Shown here in pieces: positions 1-9,550 of a DNA stretch of 64,000 bases. A model generated the notes under the pieces. It did no database searches and was not told the origin of the DNA. It worked only from the letters and a program-made list of their open reading frames with translations. The stretch's first letter is position 1, and every line of letters starts with the position of its first letter. Both the position numbers and the translations under genes were made by a program. This DNA comes from Chitinophaga parva (GTDB lineage Bacteria; Bacteroidota; Bacteroidia; Chitinophagales; Chitinophagaceae): NCBI RefSeq assembly GCF_003071345.1, contig NZ_QCYK01000003.1, forward strand, positions 248,001 to 312,000, given 5' to 3'.

Positions 1-1218
1 CCTATCAAATTCAATGGTTCCATATTCGTGGTGGACAACCCGGATTACAAACCCAATAGAGCGGCGCCCGCACGCGCCATAGACGCGGACTTCCGCGAAT
101 GGGGCGGCCAGTACTGGTTCCAGAACACCCGGCCTATGTATTGGCCCCGGCTGGCGGCGGGCGACTTTGACATGATGCTGCCCCTGTTTAAAATGTATGC
201 CGGCATACTCCCGCATAACGCTGCGCAGGTAAAGCAATATTACCACCACGATGGGGCCTACTTTGCGGAAACAGCACCTTTCTGGGGCGGCCTGCTGTAC
301 ATGGGGCCTGAAGTACCGGAGAACTGGACCGGCCACTATTTTACGCCCATCCTGGAACTGAGCATGATGATGCTGGACTACTATGATTACACCCGGGACG
401 CGCAGTTTGCAAAAAACACGCTGCTGCCGGTAGCGGGTGCGGGCATGACGTTCTTTGACCAGCATTTTTCCCGCGATGCGCAAGGCAAGCTGTTGCTGGA
501 CCCGGATAACTCCATTGAAATGTTCTGGAAAGTGCATAACCCCGCACCGGATATTGCAGGCCTGCATGCGGTGGTCACCCGGTTGCTGGCATTGCCATCC
601 TCGCTGACCTCCCCTGCTTCCCGTGCACAGTGGGAGCGCCTCCTGGGAGAATTACCCCCATTGCCACAAGGAGAAAAGCAAGGCAAAAGTGTATTGCTGC
701 CTTACACCGGCCCGCAAACGGCGAAGGGGCATAACCTGGAAAACCCGGAGCTGTATGCCGTATACCCGTTCCGGTTATATGGACTGGGTAAGCCGGACCT
801 GGAAGTGGCGGTGAATACATTCAACGCCCGGGCCTTCCGCGATAAAGGCTGCTGGGTACAGGACCCCATACAGGCGGCCATGCTGGGCATGACACAGGTG
901 GCGAAGACCTATACTGCGTATAACCTTACCCGTAGGGAACCTGCGTTGAAGTTTCCCGCATTCTGGGCCACGGGGCATGATTATGCACCGGACGAAGACA
1001 ACGGTGGCAACGGGGAGCAGGGGTTGCAGCAAATGCTGTTGCAAACAGATGGTAACAGGATCTACCTGCTACCTGCCTGGCCCAGGGAGTGGAATGCCTC
1101 GTTCAAACTGCATGCGCCACAAAACACTACGGTGCAAGGGAGGGTAGAGAATGGCAAAGTGGTGGACCTGCGGGTAACACCGGAATCGCGCCGGCAGGAT
1201 GTGATCAGTGGGTTGTAA
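1..1218 (+). CDS. DUF5703/GH95-like glycoside hydrolase, C-terminal part (cut by window edge)
   Basis: The reading frame is open from base 1, so the true start lies outside the window; a GTG at 28 is only an internal codon. The visible ~405 residues contain the WGGQYWFQNTRPMYWP segment, an alpha-helical stretch with a FDMMLPLFKMY motif, and a C-terminal beta region (IYLLPAWPREWNASFKL, then TVQGRVENGKVVDLRV). From memory of the family these are hallmarks of the C-terminal (alpha/alpha)6-barrel of large secreted DUF5703 / GH95-like fucosidase-type proteins of Bacteroidota. It probably cleaves or binds a plant or algal glycan in the periplasm or outside the cell; substrate cannot be told. The stop TAA at 1216-1218 is followed by 140 bp before the next gene. 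The catalytic acid is not identifiable with certainty in this partial sequence. Confidence 0.75.
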   Translation, partial: PIKFNGSIFVVDNPDYKPNRAAPARAIDADFREWGGQYWFQNTRPMYWPRLAAGDFDMMLPLFKMYAGILPHNAAQVKQYYHHDGAYFAETAPFWGGLLYMGPEVPENWTGHYFTPILELSMMMLDYYDYTRDAQFAKNTLLPVAGAGMTFFDQHFSRDAQGKLLLDPDNSIEMFWKVHNPAPDIAGLHAVVTRLLALPSSLTSPASRAQWERLLGELPPLPQGEKQGKSVLLPYTGPQTAKGHNLENPELYAVYPFRLYGLGKPDLEVAVNTFNARAFRDKGCWVQDPIQAAMLGMTQVAKTYTAYNLTRREPALKFPAFWATGHDYAPDEDNGGNGEQGLQQMLLQTDGNRIYLLPAWPREWNASFKLHAPQNTTVQGRVENGKVVDLRVTPESRRQDVISGL

Positions 1219-1286
1219 CAAACACAGCGCGGTAAGCCCTGCCCAATACCGGGTCGCTAAAAGTGGGGCGGGATTTTAAAATGGGC

Positions 1287-1294
1287 TATCTTTG
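1287..1294 (+). promoter_or_regulatory. Bacteroidota -7 box (TATCTTTG) for the AsmA-like gene
   Basis: TATCTTTG fits the Bacteroidota -7 consensus TAnnTTTG, and lies 64 bp upstream of the ATG at 1359. No clear TTTG at -33 is visible, so the assignment rests on one box. Confidence 0.45.
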
Positions 1295-1358
1295 CGTGCT
1301 GGACCATTCCGTTGGTTAGGTATGCAACTTTTCGTCTATATATTTCGCCGTCATTTCT

Positions 1359-4300
1359 ATGCGCAAGAAGCCTTTATTTAAAGCATTAAAGATTTTTGTT
1401 ATAACAGTGGCCACTATTTTTGCCCTGTTGTTTTTATTACCGATCCTTTTCCCCAACACAATTGCTAACAAGATCAAGGCATGGACGAATAAGAGTATTA
1501 CCGGTGATATGAATTTTTCCCGGGCACGTTTGTCTTTCTTCAACCACTTCCCGTCGCTCACGCTTACCCTGCATGATTTTACGTTGAAGGGGGCTGCACC
1601 TTTTAAAGAAGATACCCTGGTTGCTGCCAGTGAAGTGGCATTGGGCGTAAACCTGTCCAGTGTATTTTCCGGCTCCATTAAGATCGATAAGATCTTTTTG
1701 ACGGAAGGCGATATTCACGTGATGGTGGACTCCGCGGGACATCCCAACTATGACATTTACAAATCGGCCCCCGCCAGCAACAACACGCCGGACAATGACA
1801 GCAGCAGTGCGTCTTTGAAGATAGAGCGCATCCAGATAGAGCATTGTAATATCATCTATGACGACCGTTCCCTGCCCCTGTACATCCGCGCCAGGGCGGT
1901 GGACTATGTGGGCAAAGGGGACCTGAGCAAGGCGCAGTTTGACCTGCAATCCGCGATCAACATCGGCTCCTTTGACCTGAGCTATGGTGGTACATCTTAT
2001 ATACAATCCAAGAAACTGAACGGAAACCTCATCACCAAGATCAACACCCACTCCCTGGACCTGATCTTTGAAAAGAACGAGATCCGCATCAATGAGCTGC
2101 CCGTTCAGCTTACCGGTACGTTTGGCTTCCTCAAGAACGGCTACCATATGGACTTTAGGCTAAGTTCCCTGGAAAGCAGTCTGCACGCCATTTTCAGCGC
2201 CCTGCCGCCGGAATACGTGACCTGGCTGGAACATACGGATGTGGAAGGCTTTGCAGATGTTACGGCCAGTCTTTCCGGTTCCTACATAGCCGCTACGAAT
2301 ATGATGCCCAGCCTGGCTTTCAACATGAAAGTACGGGACGGGATGATCACCAACGACAAAGCACCTGCTCCCATCAAGCATGCATTCCTCAACCTGGAAA
2401 CCCGCCTGCCCCAGCTGAACATGGACAGCTTGTATATAAACGTGGATTCCATCTTCTTCAATATAGACAAGGATTTCTTCAGCGCCATTATCCGGGTGAA
2501 AGGCCTGCGGTCGCCGGAAGTGCATATGAAGATGAACACAGACATAGACCTGGAAAAATGGAACAAGGCCATCGGCAATAAGGACTTCGAGGTAAAAGGC
2601 CGGCTGAATGCCCGCCTGCAGGCAGATGGCAAATACGCAAAAGGAGTGGTGTACAAAGGCCTGCAGCACAAGCCGGACACGGTATTGACCAGCATCCCGG
2701 TGTTTGATCTGAAGGCTGCTTTCCGTGATGGCTATTTTAAATTTACTTCCTTCCCGGCTGCGGTGAATAATATCAGTTTTAACCTGGCGGCATCCTGCCC
2801 GGATAACGATTACGCACATACGCAGGTGAATGTGGAGAACATCAATGCTAACCTGCTGACCAATTATATCAGGGGTTTCTTCCGCATGCACAATGCAGCC
2901 GCCCCCGTGGTGGATGCCCAACTGGCGGCGGTATTACACCTGGCAGACGTGCAGCAGTTCTATAAAACAGACAGCCTGGCCATGGCCGGCGACCTGCATA
3001 TGGACCTGACCACCAAGGGCACTTACCAGCCGGCCAGGCGCCTCTTCCCGGTTACCAAGGCCCACCTGACCATGAATAACGGCAGCGTACAAACGAAATA
3101 CTACGCCGCACCGGTAGAAAAGATCAATGTAGACGCCACCATGACCAATACCGCCGGCACCCTGCGCAGTATGCAGGTGGACCTGAAGCCGGTGGCCTTT
3201 GAATTTGAAGGCCAGCCCTTCACCCTCAAAGCAGACCTGAACAACTTTGATGACCTGCGCTACAACATCAGCTCCCGCGGGGTGATAGACCTGGGCAGGA
3301 TCTATAAAGTGTTTGCCGTGAAAGGCTACGACCTCAAAGGCCTGATCAAAACAAACCTGGCCCTGAGCGGCACCCAGCGAGACGCCACCAGCGGGCATTA
3401 CGACCGCCTGCACAACAGCGGTACCCTGGTGATCCACGATGTGGCCCTCAGTTCGGAACTGTTCCCGTTGCCTTTCGTGATAAAAGACGGCACTTTCCGT
3501 TTTGACCAGGATAAGATGTGGTTCGACCAGTTCAATGCCAGCTATGGCAGTTCCCTCATCAACCTGAATGGTTACCTCAACAACGTGATCGCCTATGCAT
3601 TGCAGGATCAAAAGCTGCAGGGCAATTTTACCCTGAAAAGCAACTACCTCCTGGTAGATGAAATGATGGTGAACGCCCCGGCCCCGGCAGGTAAAGCCCC
3701 GGAAAACACCGTCCCCACAGGCGCCCCCGGAGTAGTAATGGTACCGGCAAACCTGGACGTGACGCTGGATGCCGCTGTTAAAAAGATCGTATTCAAGGGT
3801 GTGAATATAGACAGCTTTTACGGCCAGCTGGTGATAGACAGTGGCAGGCTGCAAATGAACAAGACCGGCTTCAATATCATTGGCGCACCGGTAGAAATGG
3901 AGGCCACTTATGCCAGCCTTTCCCCGGATAAGGCCATGTTTGATTACCACATTAATGCCCATGAATTTGATATTAAACGGGCGTATAACGAGATCAAGAT
4001 CTTTCATGACCTGGCTTCATCCGCGGCCAGCGCCAGCGGCATTGTGGGTTTGGACTACCAGCTGAGTGGCCGCCTGGATAAAAATATGAGCCCGGTATAC
4101 CCCTCCATTAAAGGCGGTGGCGTGCTGTCTGTGAAGAAAGTGAAGATGAAGGGTTTTCGTTTATTCAATGCCGTGAGCAGCGCCACCGGAAAGGATGAGG
4201 TAAAAGACCCGGACCTTTCTAAAGTGGAGATCAGGTCGACCATCAACAACAATATCATGACCATCGCCCGCACCAGGATGAAGGTGGCCGGGTTCCGCCC

Positions 4301-4493
4301 GCGCTTTGAAGGCCAGGTAAGCCTGGATGGTAAATTGAATCTCAGCGGCCGTTTAGGCCTGCCCCCGTTGGGCATCATCGGCATTCCCTTCACAGTATCC
4401 GGTTCGCAGAGCGCGCCCAAGGTAAAACTGCGCCGGGAGCGGGATAGTGACAAGCTGGAGGAGACGGAAGACGGGGAGGATGATAATAAGTAG
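1359..4493 (+). CDS. AsmA family protein (large inner-membrane-anchored, periplasmic)
   Basis: 1044 residues. One N-terminal membrane segment (about residues 9-32) follows a basic MRKKPLFKALK start; the remainder is a long beta-rich periplasmic part with the AsmA-type opening (FNHFPSLTLTLHDFTLKGAAPF) and an AsmA C-terminal-like domain near residues 780-1000 (repeated short beta units such as LGLPPLGIIGIPFTVSGS). The extreme C-terminus is strongly acidic. AsmA/YhdP-like proteins are thought to form long hydrophobic grooves that carry phospholipids between inner and outer membranes; that role here is inferred from the family. The gene stands alone with its own -7 box at 1287 and a terminator at 4526. 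Confidence 0.88.
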   Translation: MRKKPLFKALKIFVITVATIFALLFLLPILFPNTIANKIKAWTNKSITGDMNFSRARLSFFNHFPSLTLTLHDFTLKGAAPFKEDTLVAASEVALGVNLSSVFSGSIKIDKIFLTEGDIHVMVDSAGHPNYDIYKSAPASNNTPDNDSSSASLKIERIQIEHCNIIYDDRSLPLYIRARAVDYVGKGDLSKAQFDLQSAINIGSFDLSYGGTSYIQSKKLNGNLITKINTHSLDLIFEKNEIRINELPVQLTGTFGFLKNGYHMDFRLSSLESSLHAIFSALPPEYVTWLEHTDVEGFADVTASLSGSYIAATNMMPSLAFNMKVRDGMITNDKAPAPIKHAFLNLETRLPQLNMDSLYINVDSIFFNIDKDFFSAIIRVKGLRSPEVHMKMNTDIDLEKWNKAIGNKDFEVKGRLNARLQADGKYAKGVVYKGLQHKPDTVLTSIPVFDLKAAFRDGYFKFTSFPAAVNNISFNLAASCPDNDYAHTQVNVENINANLLTNYIRGFFRMHNAAAPVVDAQLAAVLHLADVQQFYKTDSLAMAGDLHMDLTTKGTYQPARRLFPVTKAHLTMNNGSVQTKYYAAPVEKINVDATMTNTAGTLRSMQVDLKPVAFEFEGQPFTLKADLNNFDDLRYNISSRGVIDLGRIYKVFAVKGYDLKGLIKTNLALSGTQRDATSGHYDRLHNSGTLVIHDVALSSELFPLPFVIKDGTFRFDQDKMWFDQFNASYGSSLINLNGYLNNVIAYALQDQKLQGNFTLKSNYLLVDEMMVNAPAPAGKAPENTVPTGAPGVVMVPANLDVTLDAAVKKIVFKGVNIDSFYGQLVIDSGRLQMNKTGFNIIGAPVEMEATYASLSPDKAMFDYHINAHEFDIKRAYNEIKIFHDLASSAASASGIVGLDYQLSGRLDKNMSPVYPSIKGGGVLSVKKVKMKGFRLFNAVSSATGKDEVKDPDLSKVEIRSTINNNIMTIARTRMKVAGFRPRFEGQVSLDGKLNLSGRLGLPPLGIIGIPFTVSGSQSAPKVKLRRERDSDKLEETEDGEDDNK

Positions 4494-4525
4494 CGGTGAG
4501 GCATGATCAGCGTGCTAAAAAGATA

Positions 4526-4556
4526 AACCCCGGTCTCAAAGGCCGGGGTTATTTGT
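4526..4556 (+). terminator. Rho-independent terminator after the AsmA-like gene
   Basis: Perfect 8-bp arms AACCCCGG (4526-4533) and CCGGGGTT (4543-4550), 9-nt loop, then a short T-rich tail. It sits 32 bp after the stop at 4493. Confidence 0.75.
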
Positions 4557-4678
4557 TGGGGGATTAACAGCTATACGTTCACATTGAAAGGAAGTATTGA
4601 TCTCTGTATTAATACCAGGTAGCAGTTATTTGCTGTACAGGACAGCCGTCATAACTATTACATAATACCTGGTTGCAA

Positions 4679-5080
4679 TTACTTACAGTATACTTGCAGC
4701 ACCTTGTAGCTCTTATACGCATTGCCTGCGCCATAATCTACAGATGCGGTAGCAGAGCCGGTTGCGCCGGCGGCAAGGTTGGTAATGGTGAGGATGGTTT
4801 CCTCTTCGTAGGTTTTGCCGCTGGTAGTGGTGGCCTGGAGTTTAACGTATACCGGGTTGCTGCCGCTGCCCACGTCATAGGTTTCACTGCTGGTGTTCTT
4901 TACATCGAAAGTTACCTGCAGGTCGTGGAGGGCGGAAAGGTCACTGACCTTGGTTTCAGTGAGCTGCATTTTATCCGCCATGCATTGGCGTTGCGGCGTA
5001 CCGGGCCCGTCTGACTTTTTGGAACAGCTGCCCAGGAATGCTGCGGCAGCCAATGCGCTATAGAGAGCGATCTTTTTCAT
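4679..5080 (-). CDS. Small secreted lipoprotein, unknown function
   Basis: 133 residues. The N-terminus MKKIALYSALAAAAFLGSCS is a lipoprotein signal with lipobox LGSC, so the mature protein starts at Cys19 and is likely membrane-anchored. The mature part (VTFDVKNTSSETYDVGSG, then a C-terminal YKVLQVYCK) looks like a small single beta-sandwich domain; the conserved-looking Cys near residue 33 and the penultimate Cys could pair. No family was recognised. It is transcribed away from the TPR kinase gene at 5229, with its own promoter at 5122-5152, and the shared 148-bp region carries two palindromes, so it may be a target of the neighbouring two-component system (inference). Confidence 0.75.
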   Translation of the reverse strand: MKKIALYSALAAAAFLGSCSKKSDGPGTPQRQCMADKMQLTETKVSDLSALHDLQVTFDVKNTSSETYDVGSGSNPVYVKLQATTTSGKTYEEETILTITNLAAGATGSATASVDYGAGNAYKSYKVLQVYCK

Positions 5081-5121
5081 GTTGATATTTTAGAAGGTGT
5101 GTTTAATGAATATGGTCTTTG

Positions 5122-5152
5122 CAAAATTACCGGCGGGGTGGGCGGTGTACAA
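5122..5152 (-). promoter_or_regulatory. Promoter of the lipoprotein gene (-33 TTG, -7 TAATTTTG)
   Basis: Reading the minus strand, TAATTTTG (5129-5122) fits TAnnTTTG and a TTG (5152-5150) lies 20 bp upstream, within the usual Bacteroidota spacing. The -7 box is 42 bp from the ATG at 5080. Confidence 0.6.
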
Positions 5153-5196
5153 TACCAAACCATTGGTAATTTTAACTACCAGATAGTTGGTAGTTA
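5153..5196. promoter_or_regulatory. Two adjacent inverted repeats in a divergent regulatory region
   Basis: First repeat: TACCAA-ACCA-TTGGTA at 5153-5168, which can also be read as two heptamers spaced by 2 bp. Second repeat: TAACTACC-N8-GGTAGTTA at 5173-5196, perfect 8-bp arms. They abut the -33 element of the minus-strand lipoprotein promoter and lie 33-76 bp upstream of the kinase start. The 7-2-7 layout is the one known for NarL-type response regulators, and the kinase here is paired with such a regulator; binding is inferred. Confidence 0.5.
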
Positions 5197-5228
5197 CAAC
5201 ATTGCCCCAGCTTTTGTATTTTTATTGC

Positions 5229-7160
5229 ATGACCCGATTTAGCAGCATGTTGCTCCTGTTGTTAGGAATCCGCTGGTGCGCTATGGCACAGCTTTCCCTG
5301 CCACTGGATGAGCGCGCGTACACCGATAGCCTTGACAATATTTTACACCATGCCCCTTCTGACAGTACCCGGGCACGGGTGTGCTTCCAGCTGGCCGAGT
5401 ACTGGCGCGGCAAAGACACTGTAAAAGCCCGCAGTTTCCTGGACCAGGGCGCCCGGCTGGCGCAGCGTTTTCCTTTGCCGCACGCATTGCATGCCTTTTA
5501 TGAAGGACAGTTTTATTTCAATACGGACGCCCCCAAGGCAGCAGATGCATTTTTCCGCTCGCAGCAGCAACTGGCCGCTTTTCCCACAAAGGAGGCCACC
5601 CGGTTCCGTGCCATGGCGTGGTTCAATTATGGCATTATGCAGCGGGGTGCTAAGGGAGACGACTTCGTGATTGACACCTGGCTTACGCACGCCATTCCCC
5701 TGGCGGAGCAGGGGGGTGATGAAGATAAACTGGCACTGTACTACACGCAACTGGGCACCTTGTTGATGTACAACGCCCGGTTTGATAAAGCGCAGGTGTA
5801 CATTGATAAGGGATTGACCATCCTGGAAAAACATCCGGGCTCGCCCAACCTGCTGTTTGCTTATTTTGCGGCCACCAGTAATGCCATTTACAGTAAGCAT
5901 ATTGCCGCCGCCAAAGGTTACCTGGATAAGGCAAAGGCCCTGCTGGCGCCTTACCCGGAGTCTGCCAATTATCCTAATTATTACTACAACGAATCATTGT
6001 ACTACACTGCGGTCAATGAGTTTGGCAAGGCCATGGGCAGCCTGGATAAGGGCATTGCCATGGCCCGTAAACTGCAGCAACCACAGGTACTGCAAATGCT
6101 GGTGTTCCGTAAATACAATATCCTGCAGGAGTCTAAAGCCTATGGCCCTGCACGGCAATTGCTCCTGGACATTCTCAAAGAAGGGACGCTTACTAAAGAG
6201 GTGAACAACCGGAAGACCATTTACCAGCAACTGGCCTCCATTAACGCCAGCATGGGGGATATGAAACAGGCCTATGACTGGCAGGTAAAATACGCCACGC
6301 TGAGCGATAGCCTGCAGGAAGCCAAGCTGCAAGCCCATATCCAGGAGCTGGAGATCAAGTATAATAACGCTGAAAAGGAAAAGAAAATAGCACAACTGGA
6401 AGTTGTGAATGCAAAGGCAGCACTGGCGGCCCGCAAGAATAAACAACTGGCCGGCTTGTTTGGCATGGCCGCGGTGCTGGCATTGGTAGTGGCCTTGTTT
6501 GCTACCTGGTTTTACCGGAAGAACAAACAGCTGGCGGCTGCACAGCTGAAAACCCAGGTGGCGCAGGCATTATTGCAAGGGGAAGAAAATGAACGGGCGC
6601 GCGTGGCCCGTGACCTGCATGATGGCTTGGGCGGGCTGCTGGCAGGCATCAAGCTGCATCTCTCTGCCGTGGCCCGGCCGGAGCTGCACAAGGTCATAGA
6701 CCAGCTGGATCACTCCTCCGCGGAACTGCGGCGTATTGCACATAACATGATGCCGGAAGCCCTGTTGAGCTATGGGCTGGTGGCGGCGTTGCAACAGTTG
6801 TGCGCATCGCTGGAAACGCCCGCTTTGCAGGTGTCATTCCAGCCTTTTGGCATCCAGGACAACCTGCCGCGCATGACGCAGGTGACCATTTACCGCATTG
6901 TGCAGGAAGCGCTCTCCAATGCATTGCGCCACGCACAGGCATCCAGCGTGGTGGTACAATGCTCACAGGAAGGGAGCACTTTCTTCATTACCGTGGAAGA
7001 CAACGGGCGCGGTTTTGACAAGCACAGTATTTCAAAGGAGAAAGGCATAGGGCTTAGCAATATTGAACGGCGCGTGCTTTTCCTGAATGGTAAAATGGAT
7101 ATTGATGCGGCCGTGAATGAAGGCACCACTATAAATATTGAACTCAATGTGGCAGGATAA
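5229..7160 (+). CDS. TPR-containing sensor histidine kinase (HisKA_3/NarX type)
   Basis: 643 residues from ATG 5229; a TTG 14 codons upstream is in frame, but ATG 5229 gives a clean signal peptide (MTRFSSMLLLLLGIRWCAMAQ). Order of parts: signal peptide, TPR-type helical repeats (about 30-370), a coiled coil (EIKYNNAEKEKKIAQLE), one membrane helix (LFGMAAVLALVVALFATWFY), HisKA_3 dimerisation box RVARDLHDGLGG with phospho-accepting His464, and an HATPase domain (QEALSNALRHA, then VEDNGRGFD). Such kinases sense an unknown periplasmic signal through the TPR part and phosphorylate a NarL-type regulator. The regulator gene at 7147 overlaps its end by 14 bp, so the two are co-translated. Confidence 0.92.
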   Translation: MTRFSSMLLLLLGIRWCAMAQLSLPLDERAYTDSLDNILHHAPSDSTRARVCFQLAEYWRGKDTVKARSFLDQGARLAQRFPLPHALHAFYEGQFYFNTDAPKAADAFFRSQQQLAAFPTKEATRFRAMAWFNYGIMQRGAKGDDFVIDTWLTHAIPLAEQGGDEDKLALYYTQLGTLLMYNARFDKAQVYIDKGLTILEKHPGSPNLLFAYFAATSNAIYSKHIAAAKGYLDKAKALLAPYPESANYPNYYYNESLYYTAVNEFGKAMGSLDKGIAMARKLQQPQVLQMLVFRKYNILQESKAYGPARQLLLDILKEGTLTKEVNNRKTIYQQLASINASMGDMKQAYDWQVKYATLSDSLQEAKLQAHIQELEIKYNNAEKEKKIAQLEVVNAKAALAARKNKQLAGLFGMAAVLALVVALFATWFYRKNKQLAAAQLKTQVAQALLQGEENERARVARDLHDGLGGLLAGIKLHLSAVARPELHKVIDQLDHSSAELRRIAHNMMPEALLSYGLVAALQQLCASLETPALQVSFQPFGIQDNLPRMTQVTIYRIVQEALSNALRHAQASSVVVQCSQEGSTFFITVEDNGRGFDKHSISKEKGIGLSNIERRVLFLNGKMDIDAAVNEGTTINIELNVAG

Positions 7161-7791
7161 ACAACCTATTGCTTTGGTGATCGTAGATGACCACCCGGTG
7201 GTGCTGCATGGACTGGAAACCTTGCTGCAGCAGGATGAGCGCATAGCGGTAAGGGGTGGGTTCACCACCGGCATGGAAGCGCTGGCCTTTGTACAGCAAC
7301 ATACGGTGCATGTAGTGCTGCTGGATATTTCCCTGCCGGACATTCACGGTGCGGAGCTGTGCCGCCGCATTAAGCAGGTGTCGCCGGCCACGGTGGTATT
7401 GGGTTTCAGCAATCATGCGGAAAGGCTGCTTATTTTGCAGCTGCTGCAAAACGGCGCCAGTGGCTACTTGCTGAAGAATGTGGCTGCGGCGGAACTGATG
7501 ACCTGTATGGAAGAAGCACTGAACGGTCAGGTGGCCTTCAGCAGTGAAGTAAAGCAGATCATGGCCCGTGCTGCTGTGCCGGATGTAAAGGCAGTGGCTC
7601 CTTTGACCAAACGGGAAAAACAGATCCTGCGCCTCATTGCAGATGGCCGGACCAACCAGCAGATGGCAGATGAATTGTCCCTGAGCGTGCTCACGGTAGA
7701 AACCCACCGCAGGAACCTCATGCAAAAGTTCGAGGTGAAAAATGTGGCAGCGTTGCTGAAAGCTGCCATGGCAGAAGGATTGCTTTCCTGA
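7147..7791 (+). CDS. NarL/LuxR-type response regulator, partner of the preceding kinase
   Basis: 214 residues from ATG 7147, which lies inside the kinase gene (14-bp overlap). The receiver domain shows VIVDDHP at the acidic pocket and the phospho-acceptor Asp60 in VVLLDISLPD. The C-terminal LuxR-type helix-turn-helix covers roughly residues 150-214 (LTKREKQILRLIADGRTNQQ, then LSVLTVETHRRNLMQKFEVK). It should bind DNA as a dimer when phosphorylated. The inverted repeats at 5153-5196, upstream of its own operon, are a plausible autoregulatory target (inference). Confidence 0.93.
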   Translation: MWQDKQPIALVIVDDHPVVLHGLETLLQQDERIAVRGGFTTGMEALAFVQQHTVHVVLLDISLPDIHGAELCRRIKQVSPATVVLGFSNHAERLLILQLLQNGASGYLLKNVAAAELMTCMEEALNGQVAFSSEVKQIMARAAVPDVKAVAPLTKREKQILRLIADGRTNQQMADELSLSVLTVETHRRNLMQKFEVKNVAALLKAAMAEGLLS

Positions 7792-7848
7792 TGCACTCCG
7801 GCCGGCTGCGGCACAAGGGGCGCGCCCTGCCCCCGGCAGCAACATTTC

Positions 7849-9021
7849 TTATTTCGAGGGCTCCACCTTCACCAGCCGGGCCAGCGCTATCGCCCGTGCT
7901 TTAATAGCCTCCACGTCTGCATCCGGCTTGTCATACGTGAGCACCACGCCCATGCGGCGGTAGGGGCGTGTGGTGGGCTTACCAAACAAACGGATGTCTG
8001 CGTTCGGCTGGCTAAGTACCTCTGCTACGCCGGTGAACACCGGCTCACTGCCTTCCCGGTCCGCCAGGATCACGGCGCTGGCGCCATTGCGCTCATGCGT
8101 GATAGCTGCAATGGGCAGCCCCAATACCGCGCGGGCATGCAGGTCAAATTCGCTGAGGTTTTGGGTACCGGCCAGGGTTACCATGCCGGTATCGTGGGGG
8201 CGGGGAGACAGTTCTGAAAAGTAGACGCCTTCCGGTGCCAGGAAAAATTCCACCCCAAAGATCCCGGCGCCGCCTAGTGCCTGGGTTACCTTAGCCGCCA
8301 TGTCCTGCGCTTCCGCCAGTTGATCCACGGGTACGGCCGCGGGCTGCCAGCTTTCCTGGTAGTCGCCGCGCTCCTGGCGGTGGCCTATGGGCAGGCAAAA
8401 CAGCGTAGGGCCTTGTTGCTGGGTCACCGTGAGCAGGGTGATCTCGGAGGTAAAATGAACGAACGCCTCCACGATCACTTCCACCTGGTCGCCCCGCTTG
8501 CCATGCTGGGCGTAGTTCCAGGCGGTTTCAATATCTGCGGCAGACCTGATCACGGATTGTCCCTTGCCGGACGATGACATCAGCGGCTTTACCACGCAGG
8601 GCATGCCCACCGCTTCCACGGCGGCTTGCAGCGCTTCCAGTGTGCCGGCGTAGCGGTAATTGGCGGTGCGCAGGCCCAGCTCCCGTGCCGCCAGGTCGCG
8701 GATGGCGCGGCGGTTCATAGTGAAATTGGCCGCCTTGGCGCTGGGCACCACCTGTATGCCTTGCGTTTCATAATCGTAAAAACGTTCGGTGCGGATAGCT
8801 TCTATTTCAGGAACGATAATGTCGGGTTGATGTTTGGCCACGATGCGGTCCAGCTCCGCGCCATCCAGCATGTTGATGACTTCCCGCGCATCGGCCACTT
8901 GCTGGGCCGGTGCATCATGGTAGGAATCTACGGCAATCACGTATTGCCCCAGTCGTTTTACGGAGATCACAAATTCTTTACCGAGCTCCCCCGAGCCGAG
9001 GAGCATGATCTTTTTCTGCAT
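7849..9021 (-). CDS. purT: Formate-dependent phosphoribosylglycinamide formyltransferase
   Basis: 390 residues, the full usual length. PurT makes formyl-GAR from GAR, formate and ATP, an alternative to the folate-dependent PurN step of purine biosynthesis. The N-terminal pre-ATP-grasp domain has [19 protein letters not shown]; the ATP-grasp core shows [12 protein letters not shown] and the metal-binding region [28 protein letters not shown]. It ends convergently 58 bp from the response regulator gene. A minus-strand -7 box (TAGCTTTG) lies 20 bp upstream of its ATG. purK and purE are in the same window at 61.7-63.3 kb but in a separate operon. Confidence 0.96.
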   Translation of the reverse strand: MQKKIMLLGSGELGKEFVISVKRLGQYVIAVDSYHDAPAQQVADAREVINMLDGAELDRIVAKHQPDIIVPEIEAIRTERFYDYETQGIQVVPSAKAANFTMNRRAIRDLAARELGLRTANYRYAGTLEALQAAVEAVGMPCVVKPLMSSSGKGQSVIRSAADIETAWNYAQHGKRGDQVEVIVEAFVHFTSEITLLTVTQQQGPTLFCLPIGHRQERGDYQESWQPAAVPVDQLAEAQDMAAKVTQALGGAGIFGVEFFLAPEGVYFSELSPRPHDTGMVTLAGTQNLSEFDLHARAVLGLPIAAITHERNGASAVILADREGSEPVFTGVAEVLSQPNADIRLFGKPTTRPYRRMGVVLTYDKPDADVEAIKARAIALARLVKVEPSK

Positions 9022-9040
9022 AATCGTTGGCTTGAGGGCA

Positions 9041-9048
9041 CAAAGCTA
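9041..9048 (-). promoter_or_regulatory. -7 box (TAGCTTTG) upstream of purT
   Basis: On the minus strand the sequence reads TAGCTTTG, matching TAnnTTTG, 20 bp upstream of the purT ATG. No PurR-like operator is seen next to it. Confidence 0.5.
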
Positions 9049-9136
9049 GGGATTTAATACAAATGCCCCCTGCATTTGGCGCGTATACCCGCCTTCTGTT
9101 CACGGGCTGGATATTATTTTCACCAAAAGTTTTTCC

Positions 9137-9550
9137 ATGCAGGTACATGAACTAATGGACCGTTACCGCGATACGGTTTTCCGCAAAGATGTAGCAGGTT
9201 TTATGCAGTTGTTTGACCCCGCGGTGCGGGTGTTTGACATGTGGGAGCGATGGAGCTTTGAAGGCGCGGCGGCGTGGCAGGGCATGGCGGAAGACTGGCT
9301 GGGCAACCTGGGCGAGGAGCGTGTAACCGTTACGTTCAGTGAGGTGCAGGTGCGGGAAGATGCGCAGCTGGCCACGCTCACGGCCTATGTGCGCTTTGCC
9401 GCCATCAACACGCAGGGGGCGGAATTACGCTACCTGGAAAACCGCCTTACCTGGGTGGCCGCCCGCCACGCGGATAGCTGGAAGATCATCCACCAGCATA
9501 CATCCTCGCCCATTGATTTTGCGAGCATGAAAGTGAGGCTGCAGCGTTAG
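9137..9550 (+). CDS. SnoaL-like / NTF2-fold domain protein
   Basis: 137 residues with no signal peptide. The opening MQVHELMDRYRDTVFRKDVAGFMQLFDPAVRVFDMWERW, followed by a mixed beta region ending WKIIHQHTSSPIDF, is the typical cone-shaped NTF2/SnoaL-like or DUF4440 fold: an early helix pair, FDP...V acid patch and a late IHQHTS strand. Members include ketosteroid-isomerase-like enzymes and proteins of unknown function, so no reaction is assigned. Its stop codon overlaps that of the convergent kinase gene by 4 bp (TTAG at 9547-9550). Confidence 0.82.
   Translation: MQVHELMDRYRDTVFRKDVAGFMQLFDPAVRVFDMWERWSFEGAAAWQGMAEDWLGNLGEERVTVTFSEVQVREDAQLATLTAYVRFAAINTQGAELRYLENRLTWVAARHADSWKIIHQHTSSPIDFASMKVRLQR

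Noticed and set aside
2934..4007. Long minus-strand open frame (357 codons) opposite the AsmA-like gene
   Set aside because: Lies entirely on the antisense of a clear coding sequence, has low-complexity His/Val-rich content and no signal, promoter or family match.
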